A DNA stretch of 64,000 nt, from positions 253,321 to 317,320 of the forward strand of contig NZ_BNBO01000003.1 of assembly GCF_014655955.1 (NCBI RefSeq), read 5' to 3'. Positions 1 to 9,800 of the stretch are shown here, in pieces; position 1 is the stretch's first letter, and each line of letters opens with the position of its first letter. A model generated the notes under the pieces. The model was given only the letters and a program-made list of their open reading frames with translations. It did not search any database and was not told where the DNA came from. The stretch is from Kitasatospora indigofera. GTDB taxonomy: Bacteria > Actinomycetota > Actinomycetes > Streptomycetales > Streptomycetaceae. The translations under genes were made by a program, and so were the position numbers.

Positions 1-168
1 GCGGGCGGAAGGTCGACGGCCTCGGCGCGGGGCGCCGGCGGCCGGGGCCGGGCTCCGGGTTCGGGGCTGCGGGTTCGGGGCCGGGGCTGCGGGTTCGTGC
101 TGCGGGCGCCGCGGTCGGGCCGGGCGCCGGACGCGCGGTCGGGACGCCGGGGCCGGGCCCCGGGCGCC

Positions 169-192
169 GGGTCCGGGTCCGGGTCCGGGTCC
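169..192. repeat. GGGTCC hexamer tandem repeat
   Basis: Four exact copies of GGGTCC lie in the low-complexity GC-rich edge downstream of the PadR gene. The first 237 bases hold no convincing gene; they are dominated by short G/C-rich repeats such as GGCTGCGGGTTCGG. Confidence 0.6.
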
Positions 193-237
193 GGAAGGGA
201 GCGGGTACCGGTCAGGAAGCGAGCGGGTGAGGCCGGC

Positions 238-888
238 TCAGCCTCTGAAAACGCGGCGGCCGGCGCGGACGGCGGGCGCGTCCTTCGCCGGCTCCGGCCC
301 GCCACGGGGTGCCTCGGGCTCCGGCCGCGCGGCGCGGGCCTCGGCGTGCTGGGCGAGCCGGGTCTCGCAGTGGTCCAGCCAGCGCACCTCCGCCTCGGCC
401 TGGAAGATCAGCTGGTCGAGGACGAGCAGCCAGGCGAGGTCGGAGCCGTCGTCGCGGCCGGCCTTCGGGCCGCTCTCCCCGGCCAGCGCGCGGCCCTTGA
501 GCCGGGTGTAGTCCTGGAGCGCCTTGATGCTGTGCCGGCGCTGGCTCTGCACGACGGCGGGCACGTCCACCCCCGGGACGGTCACCGCCATGGCCAGCTT
601 GATCGCCAGTTCGTCCCGGGGCGGGTTGGTCCTGGGCACCGGGGTGTCGAACCAGTTGCGCAGTTCTGCGCGTCCCTCCTCGGTGACGGCGTAGAACTGG
701 TGCCCCTCCTCGTCCTCGCCGGCGGGGACCACCAGGCCGTCACGCTCCAGACGTCCGAGCGTGGTGTAGACCTGCCCGACGTTGAGCGGCCAGGTCGATC
801 CGGTGCGCGCCTCGAACTCGGCGCGCAGTTGGTAGCCGTAGCGGGGGCCTTGGTCGAGCAGGGCCAGCAGACCGTGACGAATGGACAT
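238..888 (-). CDS. PadR family transcriptional regulator
   Basis: This 216-residue protein has the PadR winged-helix domain at residues 1-85 (core GYQLRAEFEARTGSTWPLN, then VYTTLGRLERDGLV) followed by an alpha-helical Vir_C-like dimerisation region to about residue 175. PadR proteins are dimeric, ligand-responsive repressors. The last ~40 residues are a low-complexity, charged tail. The ATG abuts a near-perfect 24-bp palindrome, so the gene probably represses itself, and the divergent hydrolase gene may be a second target. There is no Shine-Dalgarno sequence in the few bases before the ATG, so the transcript may be leaderless. No target gene adjoins it on the same strand inside the window. 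Confidence 0.9.
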   Translation of the reverse strand: MSIRHGLLALLDQGPRYGYQLRAEFEARTGSTWPLNVGQVYTTLGRLERDGLVVPAGEDEEGHQFYAVTEEGRAELRNWFDTPVPRTNPPRDELAIKLAMAVTVPGVDVPAVVQSQRRHSIKALQDYTRLKGRALAGESGPKAGRDDGSDLAWLLVLDQLIFQAEAEVRWLDHCETRLAQHAEARAARPEPEAPRGGPEPAKDAPAVRAGRRVFRG

Positions 889-910
889 ACCGAGTATGTA
901 TACCCGGTAT
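887..910. promoter_or_regulatory. Probable PadR autoregulatory operator
   Basis: A 24-bp inverted repeat with half-sites ATACCGAGTATG and TATACCCGGTAT begins at the ATG of the PadR gene (two bases of the start codon lie inside it). The ATAC/GTAT arms resemble known PadR operators (ATGT/ATAC-rich dyads). The core contains TATACAT on the minus strand, seven bases before the ATG, which could be the -10 element. A repressor bound here would block initiation directly. Confidence 0.6.
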
Positions 911-1117
911 GCCCTCCGCGCTCAAGCCACGTCCGCGCCTCCCGCCCGCCCCGTGGCCACCACGGCCCGCCCCGCCGCCGGTCGCGACGCCGGTGGCGCC
1001 ACCGGCCCCGCCACCGGTCACGGCACCGGTCACGCCACCGCCCCGTCGTCCGCCGATCGCCCTCCCGTCGCCCGCCGATTCCCGGCCCGGCGCGCCGACC
1101 CGGTAGCGTCGTGCGGT

Positions 1118-2086
1118 GTGAGCCAGTTGCGCATCGCCACCTTCAACCTGTTGCACGGTCAGCCGCTGGCCCCCGACGGCAGCCCGCTGGACCTCCCACC
1201 GACGGCCGAGGACCCGCTCGCCGAGGCGATCGCCGGGCTGGACGCCGACGTGCTGGCGATCCAGGAGGTGGACCGGTACCAGGAGCGGTCCGGCCTGGTC
1301 GACCAGGCCGCCGTCGCCGCCAAGGCGATGGGCGCCGCCGACTGGCGCTTCGCCGCCGCCCTGCACGGCCGCCCCGCCCCGGTGGCCGGCTGGGTGCAGG
1401 ACCGCCCGGTCGGCGGCCTTCAGGTGTACGGCCCGGGCGAGGTCGGCACCGCCACCGACCTGCCCTCGTACGGCACGGCGCTGCTCACCCGGCTGCCGGT
1501 GCACCACTGGCGGGCCCGCCGGTTCGCGCCGGCGCCGTTCGGCCTGCCGCTGCGGGTGGCCGGCCGGCGCGGCCTCACCCCCGTGCCGGACGAGCCGCGG
1601 GCGGCGCTGGCCGCCGTGCTGGAGGGCGAGCGCGGACCGTTCACCGTGGTCGCCGCGCACCTGTCCTTCGTGCCGGGCTGGAACATGGCGCAGCTGGCCG
1701 GCATCCGCCGGTGGATCGCCGACCTGCCGCAGCCCTACCTGGTGCTGGGCGACTTCAACCTGATCGGCGCGGTGCCGCGGACAGTGCTCGGCGGGGCCAC
1801 CGCGCTGGAGCGCTCCGGCCCGCGCCGGATCCGCGAGCTGCGGGCCGCCCGCCGGGCCCGGCCGGTCCTCGCGGAGCCGCGCCGGCGCCGGGTGCGCGAG
1901 CCGAGGGCGCGGCTGCAGGGCTGGCACGACCTGGCCAGGATCCCCACCTACCCCTCGCACCGGCCGGCCGTGCAGTTCGACCACGTGCTCGCCGTCGGGG
2001 TGCCGCGGGACGCGGTCGGCGCCTCCCTGGCGCCGCGCACCGCGGTCTCCGACCACCGGCCGCTGGTGGTGGAGGTCGGGCTCTGA
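1118..2086 (+). CDS. Endonuclease/exonuclease/phosphatase family protein
   Basis: I chose the GTG at 1118 because homology to the EEP fold starts immediately (SQLRIATFNLLHG) and the upstream in-frame sequence is proline/alanine low-complexity. The 322-residue product shows the family metal-binding and catalytic motifs in order: ATFNLLHG, LAIQEVDRYQERSG (metal-binding Glu), AHLSF, LGDFNLIG and the final SDHRPLVVEV (catalytic Asp-His). EEP enzymes are Mg-dependent phosphodiesterases acting on nucleic acids, inositol phosphates or phospholipids; the substrate here is not predictable. There is no signal peptide. It runs divergently from the PadR gene and is followed by a hairpin terminator. Confidence 0.85.
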   Translation: MSQLRIATFNLLHGQPLAPDGSPLDLPPTAEDPLAEAIAGLDADVLAIQEVDRYQERSGLVDQAAVAAKAMGAADWRFAAALHGRPAPVAGWVQDRPVGGLQVYGPGEVGTATDLPSYGTALLTRLPVHHWRARRFAPAPFGLPLRVAGRRGLTPVPDEPRAALAAVLEGERGPFTVVAAHLSFVPGWNMAQLAGIRRWIADLPQPYLVLGDFNLIGAVPRTVLGGATALERSGPRRIRELRAARRARPVLAEPRRRRVREPRARLQGWHDLARIPTYPSHRPAVQFDHVLAVGVPRDAVGASLAPRTAVSDHRPLVVEVGL

Positions 2087-2113
2087 TCAGTCCGCCCCGG
2101 GCCGGGGCCGTGA

Positions 2114-2145
2114 CCGGGGCCGTGACCGGTGGCACACGGCCCCGG
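2114..2145. terminator. Bidirectional hairpin terminator
   Basis: An 11-bp perfect stem (CCGGGGCCGTG / CACGGCCCCGG) with a 10-base loop lies between two converging genes, the EEP hydrolase and the PP2C phosphatase. It lacks a T-run, as is usual for streptomycete terminators. Confidence 0.6.
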
Positions 2146-2152
2146 GCGGCCC

Positions 2153-3337
2153 CTAGCGGTGCGTCAGCTGGCCGTTCTGGTGCGGGAGCACCGCGGCGGG
2201 GGTGAGCGGGTCGTACTGGAGCAGCAGCATGGCGGCGTCGTCGCCGAGCTGCCGGCCGACATGGCGGACCACGTCCTCGTGCACCCGGTGCAGCACCTCG
2301 GCCGGGTGGCCCAGGGCGTGCGCCGGGAGGCGCTCGGCGAGCGGGTAGAAGGCGCCTGCGCGGTCCCGGGCCTCGACCACGCCGTCGGTGAAGAGCAGCA
2401 CCCGGTCGCCGGGGCTCAGCCGGACCCGCTGCACCGGCGGGCGGACGTCCGCCGGGTCGAGCACACCGAGCGGCGGGACGGTCTCGTCCAGCCCGAGCAC
2501 CCGCACGCCCTCGCCCTCCCGCAGCAGCAGCGGCGACGGGTGGCCGCAGTTGGCGATCTCCGCGGTGCCGTCCGGCCCGACCCCGATCAGCACCAGCGTG
2601 ACGAACTCCTCCTCCACCCCGGTGTGGTCGTTCTCGTGCAGGGCCCGGTCGAGGCTGACGGCCAGCCAGCCGGCCACCTTGTCCAGCGCGGGCTCCTGGT
2701 GCGCGGCCTCGCGGAAGGCGCCGAGCACGGCGGCGGCGGTCTCGACCGCGTTCAGGCCCTTGCCGCGGACGTCGCCGACCACCGCCCGGACGCCGTGCCG
2801 GGTGTTGACCAGCTCGTAGAGGTCACCGCCGATCCGGGCCTGGGCGGCGGCGGCCGCGTAGTGGACGGCCGCCCGGACGCTGCCGACCCGGTCCGGGACC
2901 GGCCGCAGCAGCACCCGGCGGGCCACCTCGGCCACCAGCTGGGCGTCGGCCAGCGCCTTCTCCTGACGCAGCCGCAGGGTGGCGCTGACCCAGCCGATGG
3001 CGGCGACCAGGACGATGGCGAAGACGGTGGCGCTGTGCACGGACTCGCCGAGCGAGTCGCTGGAGAGGGCCATCAGGAAGGCCGCCGCCTCGGTGCAGAG
3101 CCCGATCAGCAGCGGGTACCAGGTACGGCGGCTGACCACGGCGGCCAGCGCGGGGACTGCGGTGAGGGCCGGTTCGACCGTCACCCCGGTGTCGGTGAAG
3201 TAGTTCAGGACGACCACCAGCGCCATGCCGATGAACGGCAGCGCGAGGGCCGTCCTCGGCCAGGTGCCGGTACCGCCCGGAGCGGCCCCCGGGGCCGGCC
3301 CCGCGAGGCGCTCTCTGATCCATCCGGTCGCGCTCAA
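2153..3337 (-). CDS. Membrane-anchored PP2C/SpoIIE serine phosphatase
   Basis: The 394-residue protein has three or four hydrophobic segments in its first 120 residues (for example ALALPFIGMALVVVLNYF and LIGLCTEAAAFLMAL) and a SpoIIE/RsbU-type PP2C phosphatase domain from about residue 145 to 375. Metal-binding motifs are visible: ARIGGDLYE, AVVGDVRGKG and LLFTDGVVEARD. Such phosphatases dephosphorylate anti-anti-sigma factors in partner-switching stress pathways. No GAF or PAS sensor is present, so the membrane part may be the input. The start is TTG, with GGAGAGA upstream. Partner sigma or anti-sigma genes are not adjacent. Confidence 0.88.
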   Translation of the reverse strand: MSATGWIRERLAGPAPGAAPGGTGTWPRTALALPFIGMALVVVLNYFTDTGVTVEPALTAVPALAAVVSRRTWYPLLIGLCTEAAAFLMALSSDSLGESVHSATVFAIVLVAAIGWVSATLRLRQEKALADAQLVAEVARRVLLRPVPDRVGSVRAAVHYAAAAAQARIGGDLYELVNTRHGVRAVVGDVRGKGLNAVETAAAVLGAFREAAHQEPALDKVAGWLAVSLDRALHENDHTGVEEEFVTLVLIGVGPDGTAEIANCGHPSPLLLREGEGVRVLGLDETVPPLGVLDPADVRPPVQRVRLSPGDRVLLFTDGVVEARDRAGAFYPLAERLPAHALGHPAEVLHRVHEDVVRHVGRQLGDDAAMLLLQYDPLTPAAVLPHQNGQLTHR

Positions 3338-3528
3338 CTTCGGTCTCTCCAGCAGAAGGTGCGGGCGCCCCGAGGGTTGCCTGCGGTGATGACTGAGGGT
3401 CAGGAGGAAGGGGCCTTGCTGGCGGCCGGAGTACGAGGTGACCGGTTACCGACCCCACAATAGGCGCGAAACGCGCATGGAGCACAGGTTTCGCGTGATC
3501 GCGTGACGACTTGGAAGCTCTCTGTGAC

Positions 3529-6500
3529 TCATTCTTCACTGTTCCCGATCAGGAGCCGTTCCAACTCTTTTCGACCAGGAAGTCCTGCCGGTTGTTCGAT
3601 CCGGCCGCTGCGGACGTACAGGAACGAAGCCGTGACCTGCTCCGGCGGAACCCCTGCCTGTTCGGCCCAGGCCACCCGGTAGACCGCCAGCTGGAGCGGG
3701 TCGGCGGTCTCCTCCCGGTTGGTCTTCCAGTCCACCACTTCGTAGCGTGACGCTCCCGCCGCTCCTGACTCACTGTCATCCGTGCGGTACACCGCGTCGA
3801 TCCGGCCGCGCACCACCCGGCCCGCCAGCACCAGCTGGAACGGCGCCTCGACCCGGTGCGGGGTCCGGTGGGCGTACGGGGTGCGCAGGAAGGCCGCCTT
3901 GAGCAGCTCCAGGTCGCGTTCGTCCTCGATGCCGTCGTCGTCCGTGCCCGGCAGCGCGTCCGGCTCGACCAGCAGCAGCGGCTCGATCCTGGCCTGCACC
4001 CAGGCGTGGAAGCGCGTCCCGCGGCGGGCGGCCGGCTGCGGCGGCCGCGGCATCGGGCGGGCGAGGTCCCGGGCGAAGCCGTCCGGGTCGGCGGCCAGCC
4101 GCATCAGCTGGGTGGCGGACAGGGCCGCCGGCAGCGGCACGTCGCGGACGCTGCGCCGGGACCGCTCCAACTCGCCGAGCAGGGCGTCCAGGTCGCGGTC
4201 CCAGGACTCGGTCCGGCGCTGGTCCTCGGGGGCCATCCGCTCGGGCCCGGGGGCCGGCTGCCCGGCGAGCCGCCGGCGCACCACGTCGGCCACCCGGCGC
4301 CGGGCGTGCTGGGCGTCCGGGTCGAGCGGCAGCGGCCAGGGACGCTCCACCGAGGCGGCCAGCGCCGGGTTCTCGGCGTCCTTCGCCGGCTCCTCGGCCC
4401 AGTGCTCGATCTCGCCGTTGCCCGGCCGCTCGCAGTGCCGGCGGATGTCCAGCAGGAACTCGGACGGGCCGCGGCGCCGCTTCTGGCTCGGCCCCCACCA
4501 GTGCCCGGAGGCCAGCAGCAGGCTCCGTGGCCGGGTGAACGCCACGTAGCCCAGGCGCAGTTCCTCGGTCGCGGCGTGCGCCGACATGGCGTTCTTGAAG
4601 GCCGTCATGGTCCGGCCGGTCCAGTCGCCGCGGACGTCGGGCAGGGTGGCGGCGTCCCCGCGCAGCGCGTGCGGCAGCACCCGCTTGGTGCTGGTCCAGC
4701 GCTCGCGCGCGGTCGAGGACGGGAAGCTGCCCTTGACCAGCCCGGGCACCGCGACCACGTCCCACTCCAGCCCCTTGGACTTGTGGGCGGTGAGCACCTT
4801 CACGGTGTCCTCGCCGCCGGGCAGGCTGCTGTCCAGGCCGCGCTCGTACTCCTGGGCGGCGCGCAGGAACCCCAGGAAGGCCGGCAGCCCCGGGTCCCCG
4901 TCCAGGTCGGCGAAGCCCGCCGCGACGTCCAGGAAGGCGTGCAGCGTCTCGCGCCGCCGGGCGGCCAGGGCCAGCGGCGACGCGGCCAGCTCGACCTCCA
5001 GCCCGGTGACGGTCAGCACCCGGTGCAGGACGTCCATCAGCGGGTCGGCCAGCGACCGGCGCAGCTCGCGGACCTCCCGGGCGAGGCGGGCGAAGCGGAC
5101 CCTCGCCTCGGGCGAGAAGGCCAGCTCGTCGGGCTGCTCGGCGTCCAGGAAGGTCTCCAGCGCGTCGGCCAGCGAGACCACCTCGGTCGGGTCGGTGTCG
5201 GCGACGGCCGCCGCCAGCGCGTCCACCCCCGCCGGGCGGGCGGTGCGGACCAGGTCGGCCGCGCGGCGCCCGAGCAGTGCGAGGTCACGCGGGCCGATCC
5301 GCCAGCGCGGGCCGATCAGCAGCCGTACCAGCGCGGCGTTGGCCGTCGGGTCCTGCAGCACCTCGCAGACCGCCACCAGGTCGGCGACCTCCGGCAGTTG
5401 CAGCAGCCCGCCGAGGCCCACCACCTCCACCGGGACCTCCCGCGCCACCAGCGCCGCGTGGATGTCGGGGAAGGCCGCCCCGCCCCGGCAGAGCACCGCG
5501 ATCCGGCCGGGCGCGGTGCCGGTGCGCACCAGGTGGGCGACCGAGTCGGCCAGCCAGTCGATCTCCTCGGCGTGGGTGGGCAGCAGCGCCGCCCGGACGA
5601 ATCCGTCCTGCTCGGCACCGGGCGCCGGGCGCAGCGCCTCCACGCCCTCGTGCATCGCCCGGAGCGGCTCGGCCAGCTCGTTGGCGAAGGCCAGCAGCCG
5701 GCCGCCGCTGCGGCGGTTCTCGCTGAGCGAGTAGCGGGCGGCCGGGGTGCCGTCCCGCCGGGGGAAGTGCACGGGGAAGTCGTCCAGGTTCGCCACCGAG
5801 GCGCCGCGCCAGCCGTAGATCGCCTGGCAGGGGTCGCCGACCGCGGTGACCGGGTGGCCGCCCCCGCCGGGCGCGCCCGCCGGCCCGCGCCCGAAGAGCC
5901 CGGCGAGCATCAGCCGCTGGGCCACCGAGGTGTCCTGGTACTCGTCGAGCAGGACCACCTTGTACTGCCCGCGCAGCACCGCCCCCACCTCGGGCCGTTC
6001 CTGGGCCAGCCGGGCGGCGGCGGCTATCTGGTCGCCGAAGTCCATCAGGCCGGCGGCCCGCTTGCGGCGCCGGTACTCCTCGACCAGCCGCAGCAGCTCC
6101 TGCCGGGCCCGCGCGGCCACCGGGACGGCCCGCAGGTCGTCGTTGGTCAGCCTCACCCCGGCCAGGGTGTCGAGCAGCGCGGCGTCCCAGGCGCGCAGCT
6201 CGGCCGGCTCGGTGAGGTGCTCGGCCAGCTCGCCGTCGAGCGCGATCAGGTCGGCGACCAGCGCGGAGAAGGTGCCGGTCAGCGCGGGGAACGGGCCGCG
6301 TTCGGAGCGCAGCACCTTGGCCGCCAGCTGGAACCGGGTGGCGTCGGCCAGCAGCCGGACCTCCGGCTCGATTCCGATCCGCAGCCCGTGCTCCTTGAGC
6401 AGCCGCCCGGCGAACGCGTGGTACGTGGAGATCTCGGGCAGTCCCAGCGGCTCCTCGCCGGGGCCGCCGGCCGCGTCCGGCTCCAGGATGCGGGCGCTGT

Positions 6501-6762
6501 ACAGGGCCGTCCGGACCCGCTCGGACAGCTCGCCGGCCGCCTTGTTGGTGAAGGTGAGGCCGAGCACCTCCTCCGGCCGGACGGCGCCCGAACCGACCAG
6601 CCAAACCACCCGGGCCGCCATCACCGTCGTCTTGCCGGAGCCCGCGCCGGCCACGATCACGGCCGGCTCCAAAGGCGCGCCGAGGGCCCGCATCTGCTCC
6701 GGGTTGAAGGGGATGCCGAGCAGCTCCTTGAGCTGGTCGGGGTGGTCGAGCACGGCATTCAC
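3529..6762 (-). CDS. adnB: AdnB-like UvrD helicase-nuclease
   Basis: This 1077-residue protein is a superfamily 1A helicase fused to a C-terminal PD-(D/E)XK nuclease. Walker A is GAGSGKT at residues 39-45, the DEYQDTS Walker B and LTAHKSKGLEWDVV motif follow, and the nuclease core is GRIDAVY and VVDWKTNRE (about 1010). It has no C-terminal cysteine cluster, unlike its partner. Together with the upstream gene it matches the actinobacterial AdnAB dimer that resects DNA double-strand breaks in place of RecBCD. It follows adnA by 75 bases. A GTG at 6762 or a second in-frame GTG nine bases later, better spaced from a G-rich ribosome site, could be the start. Confidence 0.92.
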   Translation of the reverse strand: MNAVLDHPDQLKELLGIPFNPEQMRALGAPLEPAVIVAGAGSGKTTVMAARVVWLVGSGAVRPEEVLGLTFTNKAAGELSERVRTALYSARILEPDAAGGPGEEPLGLPEISTYHAFAGRLLKEHGLRIGIEPEVRLLADATRFQLAAKVLRSERGPFPALTGTFSALVADLIALDGELAEHLTEPAELRAWDAALLDTLAGVRLTNDDLRAVPVAARARQELLRLVEEYRRRKRAAGLMDFGDQIAAAARLAQERPEVGAVLRGQYKVVLLDEYQDTSVAQRLMLAGLFGRGPAGAPGGGGHPVTAVGDPCQAIYGWRGASVANLDDFPVHFPRRDGTPAARYSLSENRRSGGRLLAFANELAEPLRAMHEGVEALRPAPGAEQDGFVRAALLPTHAEEIDWLADSVAHLVRTGTAPGRIAVLCRGGAAFPDIHAALVAREVPVEVVGLGGLLQLPEVADLVAVCEVLQDPTANAALVRLLIGPRWRIGPRDLALLGRRAADLVRTARPAGVDALAAAVADTDPTEVVSLADALETFLDAEQPDELAFSPEARVRFARLAREVRELRRSLADPLMDVLHRVLTVTGLEVELAASPLALAARRRETLHAFLDVAAGFADLDGDPGLPAFLGFLRAAQEYERGLDSSLPGGEDTVKVLTAHKSKGLEWDVVAVPGLVKGSFPSSTARERWTSTKRVLPHALRGDAATLPDVRGDWTGRTMTAFKNAMSAHAATEELRLGYVAFTRPRSLLLASGHWWGPSQKRRRGPSEFLLDIRRHCERPGNGEIEHWAEEPAKDAENPALAASVERPWPLPLDPDAQHARRRVADVVRRRLAGQPAPGPERMAPEDQRRTESWDRDLDALLGELERSRRSVRDVPLPAALSATQLMRLAADPDGFARDLARPMPRPPQPAARRGTRFHAWVQARIEPLLLVEPDALPGTDDDGIEDERDLELLKAAFLRTPYAHRTPHRVEAPFQLVLAGRVVRGRIDAVYRTDDSESGAAGASRYEVVDWKTNREETADPLQLAVYRVAWAEQAGVPPEQVTASFLYVRSGRIEQPAGLPGRKELERLLIGNSEE

Positions 6763-6837
6763 CCCCCCACGCTAACCGGCGCCGCGGACAGCGGCTGCCG
6801 CCCGCCGGGCGGCCCGGCCGGCGGCCCGCCCGCCCGG

Positions 6838-9800
6838 TCACTCGATCAGTTGCGCGCCGTCCCGCTGGGCCGAGCAGCTGCGGCGGAACGAGCAGCGGTC
6901 GCAGCCGGTGCCGGTGGCGGGCACGAAGCGTTCGGCGAGGACCCGGCCGGCGGCGTCGGCCAGCAGGTTCTCGATCCACGGTTCACCGTCCGGAGGTGCC
7001 TGCTGCTGGACCTTGGGACCGTCCGGCAGCGCCTTGTCGGCCGCCCGCAGGTGCACCAGCTCGGCCCCGCCGGGCATCGGCACGCCCTCCTCGAAGCCGG
7101 GCAGCTCGTTGAGCGCGCCCGCCCGCACCGCCAGCTGGTAGACGGCGAGCTGCTTGTGCTCGGGCAGCGACTTCTCGGTGGGGATCTGCTTGCCGGTCTT
7201 GAAGTCGACCACGTACGCGCGCCCGGCGTCGTCCTTCTCGACCCGGTCCATCGAGCCGCGGATCTGCACCGAGACCCCGCCCACGTCCAGGGTGACGTCG
7301 AAGCCGTGCTCGGTGGCGACGGTGCTGCGGCCGCGCTCCAGGACGTGCCAGTTCAGGAAGCGCTCCAGCGCGGCCCGGGCCTCGTGCTTCTCCTGGTGGG
7401 ACTTCCAGGGGGCGTCGAAGGCGAGTGCGTCCCAGACCGTGTCCAGCCGCTCCATCAGCACGGCGAGGTCGGCGGGGGTACGGCCGGAGCCGACCTCGTC
7501 GGTGAGCGCGTGCACCACGTTGCCGAAGCCCTGGGCGGCCGAGCTGGTGGTGCGCGCCTTGACCTCCTTGTCCAGGAACCACTGCAGGGAGCAGTTCTCC
7601 AGCTGCTCCAGGCCGCTGCCGGACAGCCGCACCGGTACGTCGGGCCGGCGCAGCGGGTCGGGGGCGGCGGTGGCGTCGTCCAGACCCCACCAGCGGTCGG
7701 GGTGCGCCACCGGCACCAGCGGCAGGCCGTCCTCGTCGGCCGCCGCGGCCAGCCGGGCGAGCCGCTCGGCGGCGGCCCGGCGCAGCTCCGGGGAGCGGTG
7801 CGGGTCGACGGTCACCGCGCGCAGTTCGGCGACCAGCGCGGGCACCGAGAGCGGACGGCGCGGGCGGTGGGTGACGTCCTCCACCACCACCTGCGGGGTG
7901 CGGCGCAGCACCCGGCCGGTCCTCGGGTCGAGCTCCTCGCGGTACAGCTCGCGCAGGAACCGGGAGGGCTCGTCGCCGTCCTCGGCGGGCGCCTTGACGG
8001 CGGTGACGATCAGCCGCTCCTTGGCCCGGGTCGCGGCCACGTAGAAGAGCCGGCGCTCCTCGCCGAGCAGGGCGGCCGGGGAGAGCGGCTCGGCCAGGCC
8101 GTCGCGGCCGATCCGGTCGGCCTCCAGCAGCGAGCCGCGGCGGCGCAGGTCGGGCCAGAGGCCGTCCTGGACGCCGGCCACCACGACCACCCGCCACTCC
8201 AGGCCCTTGGAGCGGTGCGCGGTCATCAGCCGGACGGCGTCGGGCCGCACCGCGCGGACGGTGAGGGTGTCCGCGGCGATGTCCTGCGCCTCCAGCTCGG
8301 CGAGCAGGTCGAGGGCACTTCGGTGGCCGGTGACCTGTTCCTCGGCGCGGGCGGCGGTCTCGAACAGGGCGCAGAGGGCGTCCAGGTCGCGGTCGGCGTT
8401 GCGGCCGCCGGCGCCGCCGCGCAGGGCGGCGCGCTCCAACCGTTCGCGCCAGCGGCGGCTGCCGTCCCAGAGGGCCCAGAGCGCCTCCTCGGCGGTGCCG
8501 CCGCCGGCCAGCAGCTCGCGGACCTTGCGCAGCAGCATGCCGAGGTCGCGGGCCCGGCGGGCGTACGACGGGTCCATCGCGACCAGCCGCTCGGGCTCGG
8601 CCAGCGCCTCGCGGATCAGCTCCTCGGCGGGGCGGACGGTGGCGGCCGCCGGGCCGCCGGCCGTGGCCTGCCCGGCCTCGCGCAGCGCCTGCCGTTCCTC
8701 CTCGCGCAGGGCCCGGCCGAGCCGGCGCAGGTCGGAGCCGTCCATGCCGCCGAGCGGGCCGGTGAGCAGGGTGCGGGCGAGGTCGGCGGTGAGCGGGCCC
8801 CGGGCGCCGGGGCCGGGCGCCGGCCCGTCCGTCCGCTCCTCCTCCGGGCCGTCCGCCGGGTCGTCCGCCGGCTCGTCCTCGGGCTCGGAGTCGTCCTCGT
8901 CCCCGTCCTCGCCCGCGGCCCGGACGGTGTCGGCGAACCGGCGGCCGGGCCGGTCCAGCGCCGCCTGTTCCGCGCAGACCCGCAGGGCGAGCAGCAGCGG
9001 CGTCACGGCCGGCTCCTCGCGCAGCGGCAGGTCGTCGCCGTCGATCTCCAGCGGTACGCCGGCCGCGCTCAGGGCACGCCGGACCCCCGGGATCGAGCGG
9101 CCGCCGGCCCGGACCAGCACCGCCATCTCGCCCCACGGCACGCCCTCCTCCAGGTGCGCGCGGCGCAGCAGGTCGGCGACGCTGTCCAGCTCGGTGCCGG
9201 GAGTGGCGTAGGTGTACACCTCGACCCGGCCGCCCTCGCGGGAGGGCAGCAGGGCCCGGTGCTGGGCGAGCTTGTCGGCGGGCAGCCGGCCCATCGGCAT
9301 CCGGCGGGCCAGCTCGCGGGAGGCGGCCAGCAGCACCGCGCCGGAGCGCCGGGAGACCCGCAGCACCAGGACGTCGGCCGGGCTGCCGTCGGCCTTGGGG
9401 AAGGCCTGCGGGAAGTCGAGGATGCCGTTGATGTCGGCGCCGCGGAAGGCGTAGATCGACTGGTCCGGGTCGCCGACCGCGACCAGGTCGCGCCCGCCGC
9501 CGGCCAGCTGGCGCAGCAGCCGCACCTGGGACGGGTCGGTGTCCTGGTACTCGTCGACGAACACCACGTCGTAGCGCCGGCGCAGCTCGTCCCCCACCTC
9601 GGGGCGCTCGGCGAGCAGGACCGCCCGGTGCACCAGCTCGGCGTAGTCGAGCACGCCGCGCAGGTCCAGGACGTCCAGGTAGTCGGCGAGGAAGTGGGCG
9701 GCGGCGGCCCAGTCGGGGCGCTGCACCCCGTCGGCGAAGCGCTCCAGCTCGGCCTCGCCGAGACCGAGCTCACGGCTGCGGGCGAGCACCGCGCGCACCT

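Noticed and set aside
169..192. GGGTCC array as a CRISPR or regulatory repeat
   Set aside because: Only six-base units with no spacers; simple low-complexity DNA.
97..2205. 702-codon plus-strand frame over the PadR and EEP genes
   Set aside because: Its residues are Arg/Gly/Pro/Ala-rich without motifs, and real family motifs lie in other frames.
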